Origin: VAZQ01 sp963807865
Lineage (GTDB): Bacteria; Pseudomonadota; Alphaproteobacteria; Rhizobiales; Xanthobacteraceae
Direction of reading: 5' to 3'
Length of the DNA stretch: 64,000 nucleotides
NCBI GenBank assembly: GCA_963807865.1
Contig: CAWEDK010000015.1
Location: forward strand, 186,001-250,000
Shown: piece by piece, positions 11,035 through 19,573 of the stretch
How positions within the stretch are numbered: the stretch's first letter is position 1
Layout of the letters: every line of letters starts with the position of its first letter
The notes under the pieces: generated by a model
Told to the model about the DNA's origin: nothing
Seen by the model: only the letters and a program-made list of their open reading frames with translations
Database searches by the model: none
Program-made: the position numbers and the translations under genes

Positions 11035-11919
11035 TCAAAGACAACGGCGGATGAATGCGCCGGCGTTGGCGAGCGCGCGGCGGCCCGGCTCGAGACGCGC
11101 GTTCCACATCGCCCAGGCGTGGATCATGTGCGGCCAGATTTCCAGGGTGACCGGCACGTCGGCTGCGCCGGCCGCGGCGGCGAGCCGGGTGGAGTCGGCG
11201 AGCAGCGTCTCGGACGACCCGACCTGGATCAGCGTCGGCGGCAGTCCGCGCAGATCCGCGTACAACGCCGACACCCGCGGGTCGCGGCGGTCCTCGCCGG
11301 CCGGCAGATAGGCGTCGGCGAGTTCGCCAAGATAGGGCTTGTGGATCAGCGGATCGACCGCGTCCTTGGTGATGAGCGTCTCGCCCGACATGGTCAGGTC
11401 GGTCCAGGGCGATACCAGCCAGAGACAGCCCGGCAAGGCCTGTCTGGAGTCACGGAGCGACGTGGCGAGCGCCAGCGTCAGCCCGCCGCCGGCGCTGTCG
11501 CCGCCGACCGCGATGTGCGCCGCGTCGATCCCGTGCGTGCCGAGATAGCGCCAGGCCGTGAGCGCATCCTCGAGTGCCGCCGGGAAAGGATGCTCGGGCG
11601 CCAGCCGATAGCCGACCGCGAGCGTACGCACGCCGGCGGCGCGTCCCGCCTCGGTCACCATGCGGCGATGGCTGACGATCGAGCCCGAGCAGTAGCCGCC
11701 GCCGTGAAAGAACATCAGCACCCGCGACGCATCGCTGCCGGGCGCCATCGACCATTCGCCCGGTACGCCGTCGAGGTCGACCGGCTCGAGCTTGACGTCG
11801 TCGGCCACCGGCCAGACCGAGCCGACCTCGTCGATGCGCGCGCGGCGCTCGGTCCATCCGACCGGCCGCGGCTTCGAGCCAAGCAGCGCACGGATTGTGT
11901 CGATCTCGCTCTGCGCCAT
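11035..11919 (-). CDS. alpha/beta hydrolase, hormone-sensitive-lipase (family IV) type
   Basis: 294 residues starting MAQSEIDTIRALLG (a TTG two codons upstream is possible). The oxyanion-hole motif is VLMFFHGGGYCSGS, the nucleophile elbow GGDSAGGGL with catalytic Ser, the acid likely in DPRVSALYADL, and the catalytic His in WPHMIHAW. Enzymes of this type are cytoplasmic esterases of short acyl esters or acetylated compounds. It stands between the F420 operon and the GMC oxidoreductase pair on the same strand, with gaps of 90 and 54 bases, so it may join either transcript. Substrate unknown. Confidence 0.9.
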   Translation of the reverse strand: MAQSEIDTIRALLGSKPRPVGWTERRARIDEVGSVWPVADDVKLEPVDLDGVPGEWSMAPGSDASRVLMFFHGGGYCSGSIVSHRRMVTEAGRAAGVRTLAVGYRLAPEHPFPAALEDALTAWRYLGTHGIDAAHIAVGGDSAGGGLTLALATSLRDSRQALPGCLWLVSPWTDLTMSGETLITKDAVDPLIHKPYLGELADAYLPAGEDRRDPRVSALYADLRGLPPTLIQVGSSETLLADSTRLAAAAGAADVPVTLEIWPHMIHAWAMWNARLEPGRRALANAGAFIRRCL

Positions 11920-11973
11920 GCGCAAATCTCCTGCGGCTGCGGCGTCAGTCCGGCGGCTTCGCGGTGAACCCCG

Positions 11974-12549
11974 CTACGTCCGGTCGATCGGCAGCACTTC
12001 GGCGCCGACGAACTCGTCGATGTAACTGTTCCCCTGGTACTTCAGCTCGTCGTGCATGCCGAGTTGCGATGTGTAGTAGGCTTCCGCCACCCACCACTTG
12101 ATGGTGCCGAATGCGTAGTTGACGTCTTCGACCGGCTTCTTGTTTTCGTTGCGGGCGATGCGGTCCATCAGCTTGGCGCGCTCGGCGGCGGAGGTTTCAA
12201 GAAACGCGCGGCCGAACATCCGGCTGGCGGTTTCGTCGATTTCGTGCAGATCGTCCTTCCAGCTTTGGCGCCACACCGGATCGATGCTTTCGGCCAGTTG
12301 CCCGTCGATATAGAGCGCGCATTTCGCTGCTTTTGCGCCGCCCGACTGGGCATCTGCCGGGATGATCAATTCGGCGAACTCGTCGAGGATCGCAAGCTCG
12401 CGCGCCGTGAAGAACTTGCCGGCCGGCAACGCGGTCCGGACTACGTTCTTGACCTGCGCCACGGCGACGTTCGGCAATGCCGTGGCCGCCGCGGCGGCGC
12501 CGCCGGCAAGCATCGCCTGGCGGCGGGTGATCGGATGGTCGGCGCTCAT
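11974..12549 (-). CDS. gluconate 2-dehydrogenase subunit 3 family protein (Tat-exported)
   Basis: 191 residues with a twin-arginine signal (ITRRQAMLAGGAAAAATALP). The mature part, ARELAILDEFAELIIPAD followed by GIDGQ-like AALYIDGQLAES and later NYAFGTIKWWVAEAYYTSQL, matches the small subunit of membrane-associated gluconate/sugar dehydrogenases. It probably escorts the flavoprotein encoded 16 bases downstream through the Tat system. The cytochrome c subunit usual for such complexes is not in the window, so the electron acceptor is unclear. Confidence 0.85.
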   Translation of the reverse strand: MSADHPITRRQAMLAGGAAAAATALPNVAVAQVKNVVRTALPAGKFFTARELAILDEFAELIIPADAQSGGAKAAKCALYIDGQLAESIDPVWRQSWKDDLHEIDETASRMFGRAFLETSAAERAKLMDRIARNENKKPVEDVNYAFGTIKWWVAEAYYTSQLGMHDELKYQGNSYIDEFVGAEVLPIDRT

Positions 12550-12565
12550 GCGTTCCCTCCTTCCA

Positions 12566-14380
12566 TCACAAGTCGCCCCGTTTGAGTTCGCCGGCCAGAT
12601 AGTCGCAGCTTCGCCAGCACAGCGCCATGATGGTCCAGGTCGGATTCTGGCACGCCGCGGAGACGAAACCCGCGCCGTCGACGACGAACAGGTTCTTGAC
12701 GTCGTGGGCCTGCTGGAACGAGTTCAGCACCGAGGTCTTGGGGTCATTGCCCATGCGAGCGGTGCCGACCTCGTGAACCGACGAGCCTTCGGTGAGCGGA
12801 TCGGGATCGACGCGGGTGATCTCGAAGCCCGATGCCGCGAACGCTTCCTGCATGCTGGTGGTCATGTCGGCGCACATCTTCTTTTCGTTGTCGCCGTACC
12901 GGTAGTGAAACCGCAGCACCGGAATGCCGAACGTATCTTTCATGTTGGGGTCGAGCTCGACGCGGTTCTCGTAGCGCGGCAGCACCTCGCCGAGGCCGTA
13001 CATGTAGATGAACGCGCCGGCGTGATCGCGCACCTTCTTCTTGTAGGCCTGCCCGTATCCCGTGAGCTTCATGGCATCCTCGGGAAACATCTCCTGCCCG
13101 CTCGATCCTTCGAGGCCATAGCCGCGGATGAAGTCCTTGCCTTTCGACTTGTCGTCGAGATTGCGGAAGCGCGGAATATAGAACCCGCCCGGACGCCCGT
13201 CGTCGTTGCTGCGTCCCTTGCCGATCCGGTCCTTGTAGATGCCGTGCACGCGAGGTCCGAGCACGTGTTCGCACAGATTGTGTCCGAGATGACCAGAGTA
13301 GTTGGCGAGCCCTCTCGGGTGCTGGCGCGAATTCGACAGCAGCAGGATGCGCGTCGACTCCAGCGTCGAGGCCGCGAGCACCACGACCCGTGCCTTGGCC
13401 TCGTAGGCTTTGCGGGTCGCGGTATCGATGAATGCGACACCTTTCGCCTTGCCGGTGTCCGGGTCCATCAGCACCTGGTGGATGGTCGAGTTGGTGCGGA
13501 CCGCGAGCCGGCCGGTGTCCCAGGCCGGATAGATCAGGCCGGTCGGCGAGTCGAACGCGGCGTGAATGTCGCAGCCGCCGACGCGGCGGAAGCAGGCGCC
13601 GCGGCCGAAGCAGCGCGAGCGGTACTTGTTGTGGGAGAGCCCGTCGGTGGTGACGCCGAGCCGAAACGGAGTCGCCACCCAGCCCTTCTTCCGGGCGAGC
13701 TCGCCGCGCATATGCGTTTCGGCCGGGTTGAACCGCATCGGCCGCTGATAGATCGAGTCGGGAAGCCAGGGCAGATTCTCCGTCACGCCGGAGATGCCGA
13801 GATAGCGGTCGACCCGGTCGTAGTAGGGCGCGATGTCGGCGTAGCTGATCGGCCAGTCGTCGCCATAGCCGTCGCGGCTGGCGGCTTTGAAATCGTAGTC
13901 GGAGAGGCGCAGCGCCAAGCGTCCCCAGACATTGGTCTTGCCGCCGAGCGCGCGCGAACGGACCCAGGAGAAGTTGGTGCCGGTGTAGGGATGGTCCTTC
14001 TCGTTGACGAAAAACTTCTTGGTGTAGTCCGGTCCTTCGCCGAGCTGCTGCCAGTTCACGACGTTGGTGTAGCGGCCGAGGCCCTGTGCGTACGGCGGCT
14101 TGAGCCGCTTGTAGTCCTGCTCGTTGAGCACATAGGTGTCGGGCGCAAGCTTGCCGCGGCGCGGATGGTGATAGGGCCACTCCATCGAGCGGACCTCTTC
14201 CTCGAAGTCGACCTGCTGCCCGGCCTCCAGCATCAGCACGTCGAGGCCATGGGCGGTGAGCGCATGCGCCGCCATGCCGCCGGCCGCGCCCGAGCCCACC
14301 ACCAGCACGTCATATACTTTGGTGAGATCGACGGTTTCCGGCTCCGGCAGCGTCACCGTCGGCAGGCCAAGAGGCGACAT
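12566..14380 (-). CDS. GMC-family oxidoreductase (gluconate/sugar dehydrogenase-like flavoprotein subunit)
   Basis: 604 residues. The FAD-binding fold is at residues 20-50 (YDVLVVGSGAAGGMAAHALT, then LEAG). The family signature ALGGKTNVWGRLALR lies near residue 140, and the C-terminal catalytic region has EGSSVHEVGTARMG and CQNPTWTIMALCWRSCDYLA. It oxidises a sugar or polyol alcohol group with FAD, in the periplasm if escorted by the Tat-dependent small subunit encoded just downstream. It heads the pair, with the ATG at 14380. A palindromic repeat lies upstream. The exact substrate cannot be deduced. Confidence 0.9.
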   Translation of the reverse strand: MSPLGLPTVTLPEPETVDLTKVYDVLVVGSGAAGGMAAHALTAHGLDVLMLEAGQQVDFEEEVRSMEWPYHHPRRGKLAPDTYVLNEQDYKRLKPPYAQGLGRYTNVVNWQQLGEGPDYTKKFFVNEKDHPYTGTNFSWVRSRALGGKTNVWGRLALRLSDYDFKAASRDGYGDDWPISYADIAPYYDRVDRYLGISGVTENLPWLPDSIYQRPMRFNPAETHMRGELARKKGWVATPFRLGVTTDGLSHNKYRSRCFGRGACFRRVGGCDIHAAFDSPTGLIYPAWDTGRLAVRTNSTIHQVLMDPDTGKAKGVAFIDTATRKAYEAKARVVVLAASTLESTRILLLSNSRQHPRGLANYSGHLGHNLCEHVLGPRVHGIYKDRIGKGRSNDDGRPGGFYIPRFRNLDDKSKGKDFIRGYGLEGSSGQEMFPEDAMKLTGYGQAYKKKVRDHAGAFIYMYGLGEVLPRYENRVELDPNMKDTFGIPVLRFHYRYGDNEKKMCADMTTSMQEAFAASGFEITRVDPDPLTEGSSVHEVGTARMGNDPKTSVLNSFQQAHDVKNLFVVDGAGFVSAACQNPTWTIMALCWRSCDYLAGELKRGDL

Positions 14381-14473
14381 CGGGCCACTCGTTTATGGGC
14401 TGAATCGTTGTGGGCGAGAGAGCACGATTGGGCGGTCGTGCCAAGTGACAGGAGGTATCAGCGTTAGCGCCTT

Positions 14474-14556
14474 CCTCATCCTGAGGAGCGGGCATCGCAG
14501 CCAAGTGTACGCAGGCTGCGCCTGCTATGGCCCTGCGGACGCTCCTCAGCATGAGG
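14474..14556. repeat. intergenic palindromic repeat, CTCATCCTGAGGAGC type
   Basis: Arms CCTCATCCTGAGGAGCG at 14474 and GCTCCTCAGCATGAGG at 14541 are near-perfect inverted repeats around a GC-rich centre. A relative with the same arms (CCTCATGCTGAAGAGCG, CCGGATGAGG) lies at 52971-53073. This resembles REP-like palindromes dispersed in Bradyrhizobiaceae genomes; its copy number needs a genome search. It separates two minus-strand genes. Confidence 0.7.
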
Positions 14557-14573
14557 TCCGGTTGTGACGGCAG

Positions 14574-15665
14574 CTAACGGCAAGGAAGCGGCAAGGCGGG
14601 GAGAGGTGCCGCAGGCGGATTGAGGCAATTGAGCATCCGCGGCGCGAAGTATGGCACGAAACCATCGTCAACGATGCGCTTCGCAGTCGCGGTCAATTTG
14701 ACGGGATCGTTCAGATACTCGACCACCAGAACCTTGCGCCCAACGTCGCGCGCCATCCGCAATTGCTTCAGCGAAAACGCCACGTCTGCCGGATTGTTCG
14801 GGGTTTCCGGCTTATCGACCCCGAAGAACAGGTCTTCCTTGGCGATGCCGTCGATGCTGTCCAGCACCTGCGGTTCGTCGAGCAGTTCCTCGGCGTTCTG
14901 CATGACGACGAGGAAATCCGGATTGCGCTTGCGCGCATAGTCCGACAGCCGGCGCAGAAACGATGCCATGTCGGCCTCCGCCGTCGGCCGGGTCTTTTCC
15001 CAGTTGAGGAACGCGTCGGCACGATCGAGGTAAACGCCGTCGAAGCCTTGCCGCATGATGATATCGAGATAGCTTTCCGGGCCGCCGAACATCAGCGCCT
15101 GCCACGCCGGATGCCAGTACTGGACGAAATAGTTGCCGTCCCAGTCCGGGTTCACGTCGCCGAGCCAGACCGGCTTCTTGGTCCGGTCGTACCATTCGGG
15201 CCGCCAATAGGCGCGATACCGCTCGGCTTCGCCGAACGACAGATAGGCCAGCAGGACGCGCGGGCTGCCGTCCGGCCGGCGCTTCATGCGCGTGACTTCC
15301 TCGGGCGACCGGTCGCGCAGGAAGCGCCGGTTGGCCGAGACGCCATTGTCGACCACCATCAGGTCGTGCGGTGCTGCGACCACTTCGCCGATGTCGAACG
15401 AACTCAGCCAGTAGCCCCAGTTGCGCACGGCCCGCAGCCGCTGGGCGCGCCGTTCTGTCGCGCTTTCAGGTGCGCGAAGACCGGGCGAGGGCTCGGTGCG
15501 TTGCGCGGTTGCGGGGCCGGCCACGGCTAGCGCACCGATGGCGGCGGCCGCCGCCATGATGGCAAGCGCCATCAACGCCGGCAGCCGGAGGTTCGGCTTG
15601 CGGCGGCTGGGATCGCGCGGCGGCTTACGCAGGTCGCGGACGGGGCGGAGGGTCGATCGTGTCAT
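14574..15665 (-). CDS. endo-alpha-1,4-polygalactosaminidase-like (GH114 type) exported protein
   Basis: 363 residues from the ATG at 15665 (the frame is open further upstream but runs through the tRNA gene, so that part is not coding). An N-terminal membrane segment/signal (LPALMALAIMAAAAAIGALA) precedes a TIM-barrel-like domain with NWGYWLSSFD, PRVLLAYLSFGEAERYRAYW, QGFDGVYLDRADAF and PDFLVVMQNAEELL. This is the MJ1477/TM1410 family related to GH114, thought to act on extracellular galactosaminoglycan polymers. The conserved Asp/Glu in GVYLDRAD and QNAEEL suit a glycosidase site. The role in this organism is unknown; a link to exopolysaccharide is inference. Confidence 0.75.
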   Translation of the reverse strand: MTRSTLRPVRDLRKPPRDPSRRKPNLRLPALMALAIMAAAAAIGALAVAGPATAQRTEPSPGLRAPESATERRAQRLRAVRNWGYWLSSFDIGEVVAAPHDLMVVDNGVSANRRFLRDRSPEEVTRMKRRPDGSPRVLLAYLSFGEAERYRAYWRPEWYDRTKKPVWLGDVNPDWDGNYFVQYWHPAWQALMFGGPESYLDIIMRQGFDGVYLDRADAFLNWEKTRPTAEADMASFLRRLSDYARKRNPDFLVVMQNAEELLDEPQVLDSIDGIAKEDLFFGVDKPETPNNPADVAFSLKQLRMARDVGRKVLVVEYLNDPVKLTATAKRIVDDGFVPYFAPRMLNCLNPPAAPLPALPLPCR

Positions 15666-15787
15666 GGCGCTCGCGCGAACCGGGGTGCGGCGATGCGCAC
15701 CGTGTCGTCCCGACCCAAAAGCCATCGCGGCCGATCCGGGTTTTCGTGTGGCGGCGGCCGCTGATGCGCCGAGCGAAGTGTCTGTGT

Positions 15788-15874
15788 TGGTGCCCCTGGC
15801 CGGAATCGAACCAGCACGGTGTTGCCACCACCAGATTTTGAGTTTGGCGCGTCTACCAATTCCGCCACAGGGGC
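15788..15874 (-). tRNA. tRNA-Leu (anticodon CAA)
   Basis: 87 bases with encoded CCA. The acceptor stem GCCCCTG at 15874 pairs with CAGGGGC before ACCA. The D-arm region GGCGGAATTGGTAGACGC, a variable arm with GGTGGTGGCAACACC, and the T-arm GGTTCGATTCC are all present, the long variable arm marking a class II tRNA. The anticodon loop CTCAAAA gives CAA. The anticodon stem CCAAA/TCTGG contains one A-C mismatch (position 30-40), which is unusual. Confidence 0.93.
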
Positions 15875-15980
15875 TTACGGGGCGGATCATACCGGCGAAG
15901 CCATGCCGGTCAACGCCCTTACCATTGCCGTCTTTCCTGCGATATATGGCGGCACCAAGACCGGAGCGCCAGCACGAACG

Positions 15981-16517
15981 ATGTCCGAGCAGATCATCAG
16001 CATGGTTCGCACCCGGCCGCTGGTCGCCGCCGCGACCGCGATCGCCACGGTCGGCGCAGCGACCATTCTGGGTGCGTGGTTCTTCCAGTACGCGCTCGGG
16101 TACAAGCCGTGCCCGCTCTGCCTCGAGCAGCGCTATGCGTATTACTTCGCCATTCCGCTCGCCGTGATGGTGGTGATGGGTGACCAGGTCGGCGCGCAGC
16201 GCAAGGTTCTGATCGCCGCGCTTGCGGTGATCGCCGCCGGCATGCTGTGGAACGCCTATCTCGGGGTTTATCACTCGGGCGTCGAATGGAAGTGGTGGCC
16301 GGGGCCGACCGACTGCTCGGGCGCGCTGGAGAATCTCGGCACCGCCGGCAATCTCGCGAGCACGCTGGAGACGATGAAGGTGGTGCGCTGCGACGAGGCG
16401 GCCTGGCGGTTTCTCGGCCTGTCGCTCGCCGGCTACAATGCGCTGATCTCGCTGACGCTCGCCGCGGTCGCGGTTTGGGGCGTCGTGATGGAGCGGCGCG
16501 TTCCCGCTCAAGAATGA
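15981..16517 (+). CDS. dsbB: disulfide bond formation protein DsbB
   Basis: 178 residues starting MSEQIISMVRTRPLV. Four membrane segments are visible. The first periplasmic loop has YKPCPLCLEQR, the redox CPLC pair that passes electrons to quinone, and the second loop carries GPTDCSG and VVRCDEA Cys residues that accept electrons from DsbA. It re-oxidises DsbA in the periplasm. It lies immediately downstream of the oppositely oriented tRNA-Leu. No dsbA is in the window; the distant TlpA (54 kb) belongs to the reducing side of thiol metabolism. Confidence 0.88.
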   Translation: MSEQIISMVRTRPLVAAATAIATVGAATILGAWFFQYALGYKPCPLCLEQRYAYYFAIPLAVMVVMGDQVGAQRKVLIAALAVIAAGMLWNAYLGVYHSGVEWKWWPGPTDCSGALENLGTAGNLASTLETMKVVRCDEAAWRFLGLSLAGYNALISLTLAAVAVWGVVMERRVPAQE

Positions 16518-16546
16518 TCTGGAGCCAGCGCGAAAAACTCTCCGGT

Positions 16547-16690
16547 CATTCCGGGGCCGGCTGAAAGCCGGAACCCGGAATCCATCGCCGCCTCAATCTC
16601 CGCATCTTCGAGCTATGGATTCCGGGTTCGCCGCACGCAGGCAACTTTACGCAGGCTGCGTAAACTTGCCTGCGAACGCGCCCCGGAATG
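16547..16690. repeat. nested palindromic repeat between dsbB and a Bug gene
   Basis: Three nested or adjacent inverted repeats: outer arms CATTCCGGGGC (16547) and GCCCCGGAATG (16680), middle arms GAACCCGGAATCCAT (16571) and ATGGATTCCGGGTTC (16615), and an 18-bp hairpin with one mismatch at 16637-16673 (GCAGGCAACTTTACGCAG with its complement). This is the composite palindrome type common between genes in Bradyrhizobium relatives. It lies between two convergent genes and may double as a bidirectional terminator, although no T-run is present. Confidence 0.75.
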
Positions 16691-16715
16691 ACGGCAGAGC
16701 GGTGTCAGCAACCCA

Positions 16716-17694
16716 TTAATCCAGCTTGATGTTGGCGGCGCGGATCACGTCGCCCCAGCGCGCGGTCTCCTCGGCAATGAAGGCCCGGATCCCATCGGGC
16801 GTGCCACCAACTGGAATCATGTTCATCGCGCGCAGATGCTCGGCAGTTTCGGGTTTCTTCAGCGCTTCGTTGATCGCCTGATTGAGCTTGGCGGCGATCG
16901 CCGCCGGCGTCTTCGGCGGCGCCATCAGGGCGTTCCAGGTGTTGGAGCGAAGTCCGGGGACGCCGGCCTCCTGCATGGTCGGAACCTCCGGCACCGCGGC
17001 GACGCGCTCGTCCGCGGTGACCGCCAACATTCTCGCGCGCTTGGCCTGGACCTGCTCCCGCACCGAGTCGAGCTGAAAGAACAGCACGTCGAGATGGCCC
17101 GCGATCAGGTCGTTCACCGCCTGCGCGGTGCCGCGGTAGGGGACATGCGTCAGCTTCGTGCCGGTCAGGCGCGCGAACAGCTCGCCGGTCAGGTGCGGCG
17201 TGGTGCCGACGCCTTGCGAGCCGAAATTGACCTTGCCGGGATTGTCGCGCGCGTAGGACGACCAGGTCCTGCACGCTGTTGACCGGAAGCGTCGTGCGGA
17301 CCACCAGCGTGTTGGGGATCAGCGTCATGATCGCGAGCGGCTCGAACGCTGCCGGATCGAAGTTCAGCTTCCGGTACATCATCGCGTTGGTGGTGAGCGG
17401 CGCCGGCTGCGCGGCGAGGAGCGTGTAGCCGTCGGGCTCGGCGTGCGCGACCGCTTCCGTTCCGACATTGCCGCCGGCGCCCGGACGGTTCTCGACGACG
17501 AACGGTTGTCCCCACAGCTTGCCGAGCCGGTCGGCCAGCACCCGCGCGACGATGTCGACGCCGCCGCCCGGCGGCGCCGAGACGACGATCTTGACGGTCC
17601 GGCTCGGATAGCCTGCCGCAGGGTCGGACTGGGCCGACGCGCCGCCGGGGAGCAAGGCGGCGGCCGCCGCCAGCAGGGTCAAAATTTTCAGCAT
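16716..17694 (-). CDS. Bug/TctC-family solute-binding protein (one frameshift)
   Basis: Start MLKILTLLAAAAALLPGGAS, a signal peptide, then YPSRTVKIVVSAPPGGGVD, ENRPGAGGNVGTEAVA and PDGYTLL of the Bug family. The frame breaks near 17265; on the other side the sequence continues as YARDNPGKVNFGSQG, then MNDLIAGHLDVLFFQLDSV to a normal C-terminus ending AANIKLD. Start-to-stop length is 3n+1, consistent with one extra base. An orphan receptor with no tctAB. The upstream cupin-like gene is divergent (104 bases between starts), suggesting a shared control region. Confidence 0.85.
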
Positions 17695-17798
17695 TCGAGC
17701 GTTTCCCGGGACTGCCAATTCGCGACGCGGGAGGCTAATCTTGCGGCGACAAAATGTCTTGTGGCGGTGTCAATCGACCGCAGGCGACGGAGGAAGCC

Positions 17799-18684
17799 AT
17801 GAAGATCGTCCAGACCGACGAAATCCCGCTCAGGCGCGCGCTCGAACATCGCGGCGGCATCTTCCACGGCCGGATCATGGTGGAGGGTGCGCCGGGCGCA
17901 CTCGACAATTTCCAGGTCTCGTACGGCCAGATGGGCGGCGATTTCAATTCGCCCCGCCACCGGCACAACTTCGAGCAGATCAGGTTCCAGCTCGAAGGCG
18001 TGCTCGACTACGGCCGCGACGGCAAGCTCGTGCAGGGCATGGTCGGCTACTTCCCGGAGGGCGTCTACTACGGCCCGCAGAGCCAGGACCCCAGCATCAA
18101 CTGCAAGACCATCGTGCTGCAGTTCGGCGGCGCGTCGCGGTTCGGGCTATCTGTCGCAGGCCGAGGTGAAGGCCGGGATGGACGAGCTCAAGTCCGAGGG
18201 CGAATTCAAGGACGGCGTGTTCCGCCGGCGCGCGGACGTCGAAGGCAAGCGCAATCTCGACGGCTACCAGGCGATCTGGGAGCACGTGAACGACCGGCCG
18301 ATGGTCTATCCGAAGCCGCGCTACCCGCAGCCGATCTTCATGGACCCGGCGACCTACGACTGGGTGCCGGTCGAAGGCGCGCCGGGCGTGGCCGAAAAGC
18401 TGCTCGGCGTGTTCACCGAGCGGCGCAGCGAAGTGGGGCAGGTGCGGATCGAGGCCGGCGCCTCCTACACGGCGCGCGGCAAGGGCATCTTCCTGGTGGT
18501 GCGCGGCGCTGGCACGGTCGGCGGCGAGCCGATGCGCGATCTCACCACGGTCCATCTCGACGCCGGCGAGACCGTGACGTTCGCGGCGCGCGAGCCGACC
18601 GAGCTTTTGCACTTCGGCCTGCCCGATCTCACCGGCGTGCGCATGCCCGAGCACGACCGCGTGCCGGCCGAGGCCGCGGAGTAG
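17799..18684 (+). CDS. cupin-fold protein of unknown function (one frameshift)
   Basis: About 295 codons from the ATG at 17799, preceded by the ribosome site GGAGG. The N-terminal half has a cupin-like metal-binding pattern, SPRHRHNFEQIRFQLEGVLD, with the two His and Glu expected for a beta-barrel metal site. Near 18145, in a GGG run, the frame moves; it continues GYLSQAEVKAGMDELKSEGE and a second barrel-like half with GIFLVVRGAGTVGG and HLDAGETVTFAARE. The bicupin layout suggests an enzyme or sensor of small molecules in the cytoplasm. It is divergent from the Bug gene, so it may serve metabolism of that protein's ligand (inference). Confidence 0.65.
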
Positions 18685-18725
18685 CGGCAGTCGTAAGGGC
18701 GACCGGAGTCGCGCGAGGCGGCGGT

Positions 18726-19061
18726 TCAGTTCGATCGTGACAGGCGGTTACGCAGCGCTTCCTTCACTAACGAATCCAGTTCGACCTGACGAAACTCCCA
18801 ACGGCCGCCGCCGTATTGTTTGCCGTGAAGGACGACGAAATATTTTCCTTCAGGCTCATCCATCCTCTCCGCGGCGAATTCTTCGCGGGTCACATAGACG
18901 ATCTCGATTCGATGATCGGGCCACGGCGCCTTGATGTCGTAAACGACGGTCGGATCGAGCGGCTTGCCGTCCAGCGTAACGGCGATTTGCGCAAACATTT
19001 CACGCACGAATGTCGGCCACCACTCGAGATTCCTGCGGTCCTGTTGAAGATCGGATGTCAT
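18726..19061 (-). CDS. hypothetical protein
   Basis: 111 residues, not recognised. Sequence is soluble and acidic-basic mixed, with MTSDLQQDRRNLEWWPTFVR at the start and DIKAPWPDHRIEIVYVTREE in the middle. No signal peptide or membrane segment. Convergent with the cupin-like gene, 41 bases apart. Codon use is similar to neighbours, so it is probably a real gene. Confidence 0.5.
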   Translation of the reverse strand: MTSDLQQDRRNLEWWPTFVREMFAQIAVTLDGKPLDPTVVYDIKAPWPDHRIEIVYVTREEFAAERMDEPEGKYFVVLHGKQYGGGRWEFRQVELDSLVKEALRNRLSRSN

Positions 19062-19237
19062 CTGGTCCGCCTGGGTGAAACCGCGCTGGGCGCATCTGTG
19101 AGCGTATGCTCCGATCCTACAACACCGGCACGTTCCAGGAGGTCATGGCGCTGCTTAGGGGTAGCGGGCATCAGGTTGAATTCAGTCCTGTTGACTGGAG
19201 CCTACCAATCGACGGGTGATGCAGGCATATTGAACGA

Positions 19238-19432
19238 ATGAACGAAGAAGAGCGCCGATTGGCCTTATTCAGAACAGCCCTGATTCTCGGATTGTTGGTC
19301 GTCACGTTCACGCTCGGGAGATGGAGCGTCCAATTCCGCAGGGACGGGTTGTCCTGGGTTGGACTTGTCCTTTACGTGGGCTTTCTCGTCGGCATCCTCT
19401 ATCTGTTGGTTCGTGACTTCTGGAAGCGCTAG
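19238..19432 (+). CDS. small two-helix membrane protein
   Basis: 64 residues with two hydrophobic segments, TALILGLLVVTFTLG and WVGLVLYVGFLVGILYLLV, separated by a short basic loop (RWSVQFRRDG), and charged termini (MNEEERR and RDFWKR). Likely an inner-membrane protein. I do not recognise a family. The 176 bases upstream hold no other gene. Confidence 0.55.
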   Translation: MNEEERRLALFRTALILGLLVVTFTLGRWSVQFRRDGLSWVGLVLYVGFLVGILYLLVRDFWKR

Positions 19433-19545
19433 TCTAATTACCGCAAGCGCCGCCGCGATCCGGTCAGCTTGCCAAACTCATCGTCGACATGGCGACGGGG
19501 GGTGAGGATCGGCCGCAGACCTGACCCACGGCCTGCCCGGGCAAC

Positions 19546-19573
19546 TTGACAAAATTCCTATTAGGAATATAAG
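19546..19573 (+). promoter_or_regulatory. sigma70-like promoter with a palindromic operator in the spacer
   Basis: TTGACA at 19546-19551 and TATAAG at 19568-19573 are separated by 16 bases, a near-consensus sigma70 promoter and unusually strong for this GC-rich genome. The spacer contains ATTCCTA-T-TAGGAAT (19553-19567), a perfect 7-bp inverted repeat with one central base, placed where a repressor would block polymerase. Such spacer palindromes are typical of autoregulated promoters. No convincing ORF follows; what follows is the hairpin-rich segment. Confidence 0.6.

Noticed and set aside
8774..11107. One 777-codon minus-strand open frame
   Set aside because: It is the LLM oxidoreductase frame extended on both sides by chance; upstream it is out of frame with the CMD gene and downstream it crosses into frameshifted cofE.
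15819..15980. Upstream extension of dsbB
   Set aside because: It would read through the tRNA-Leu gene, so the ATG at 15981 is preferred.
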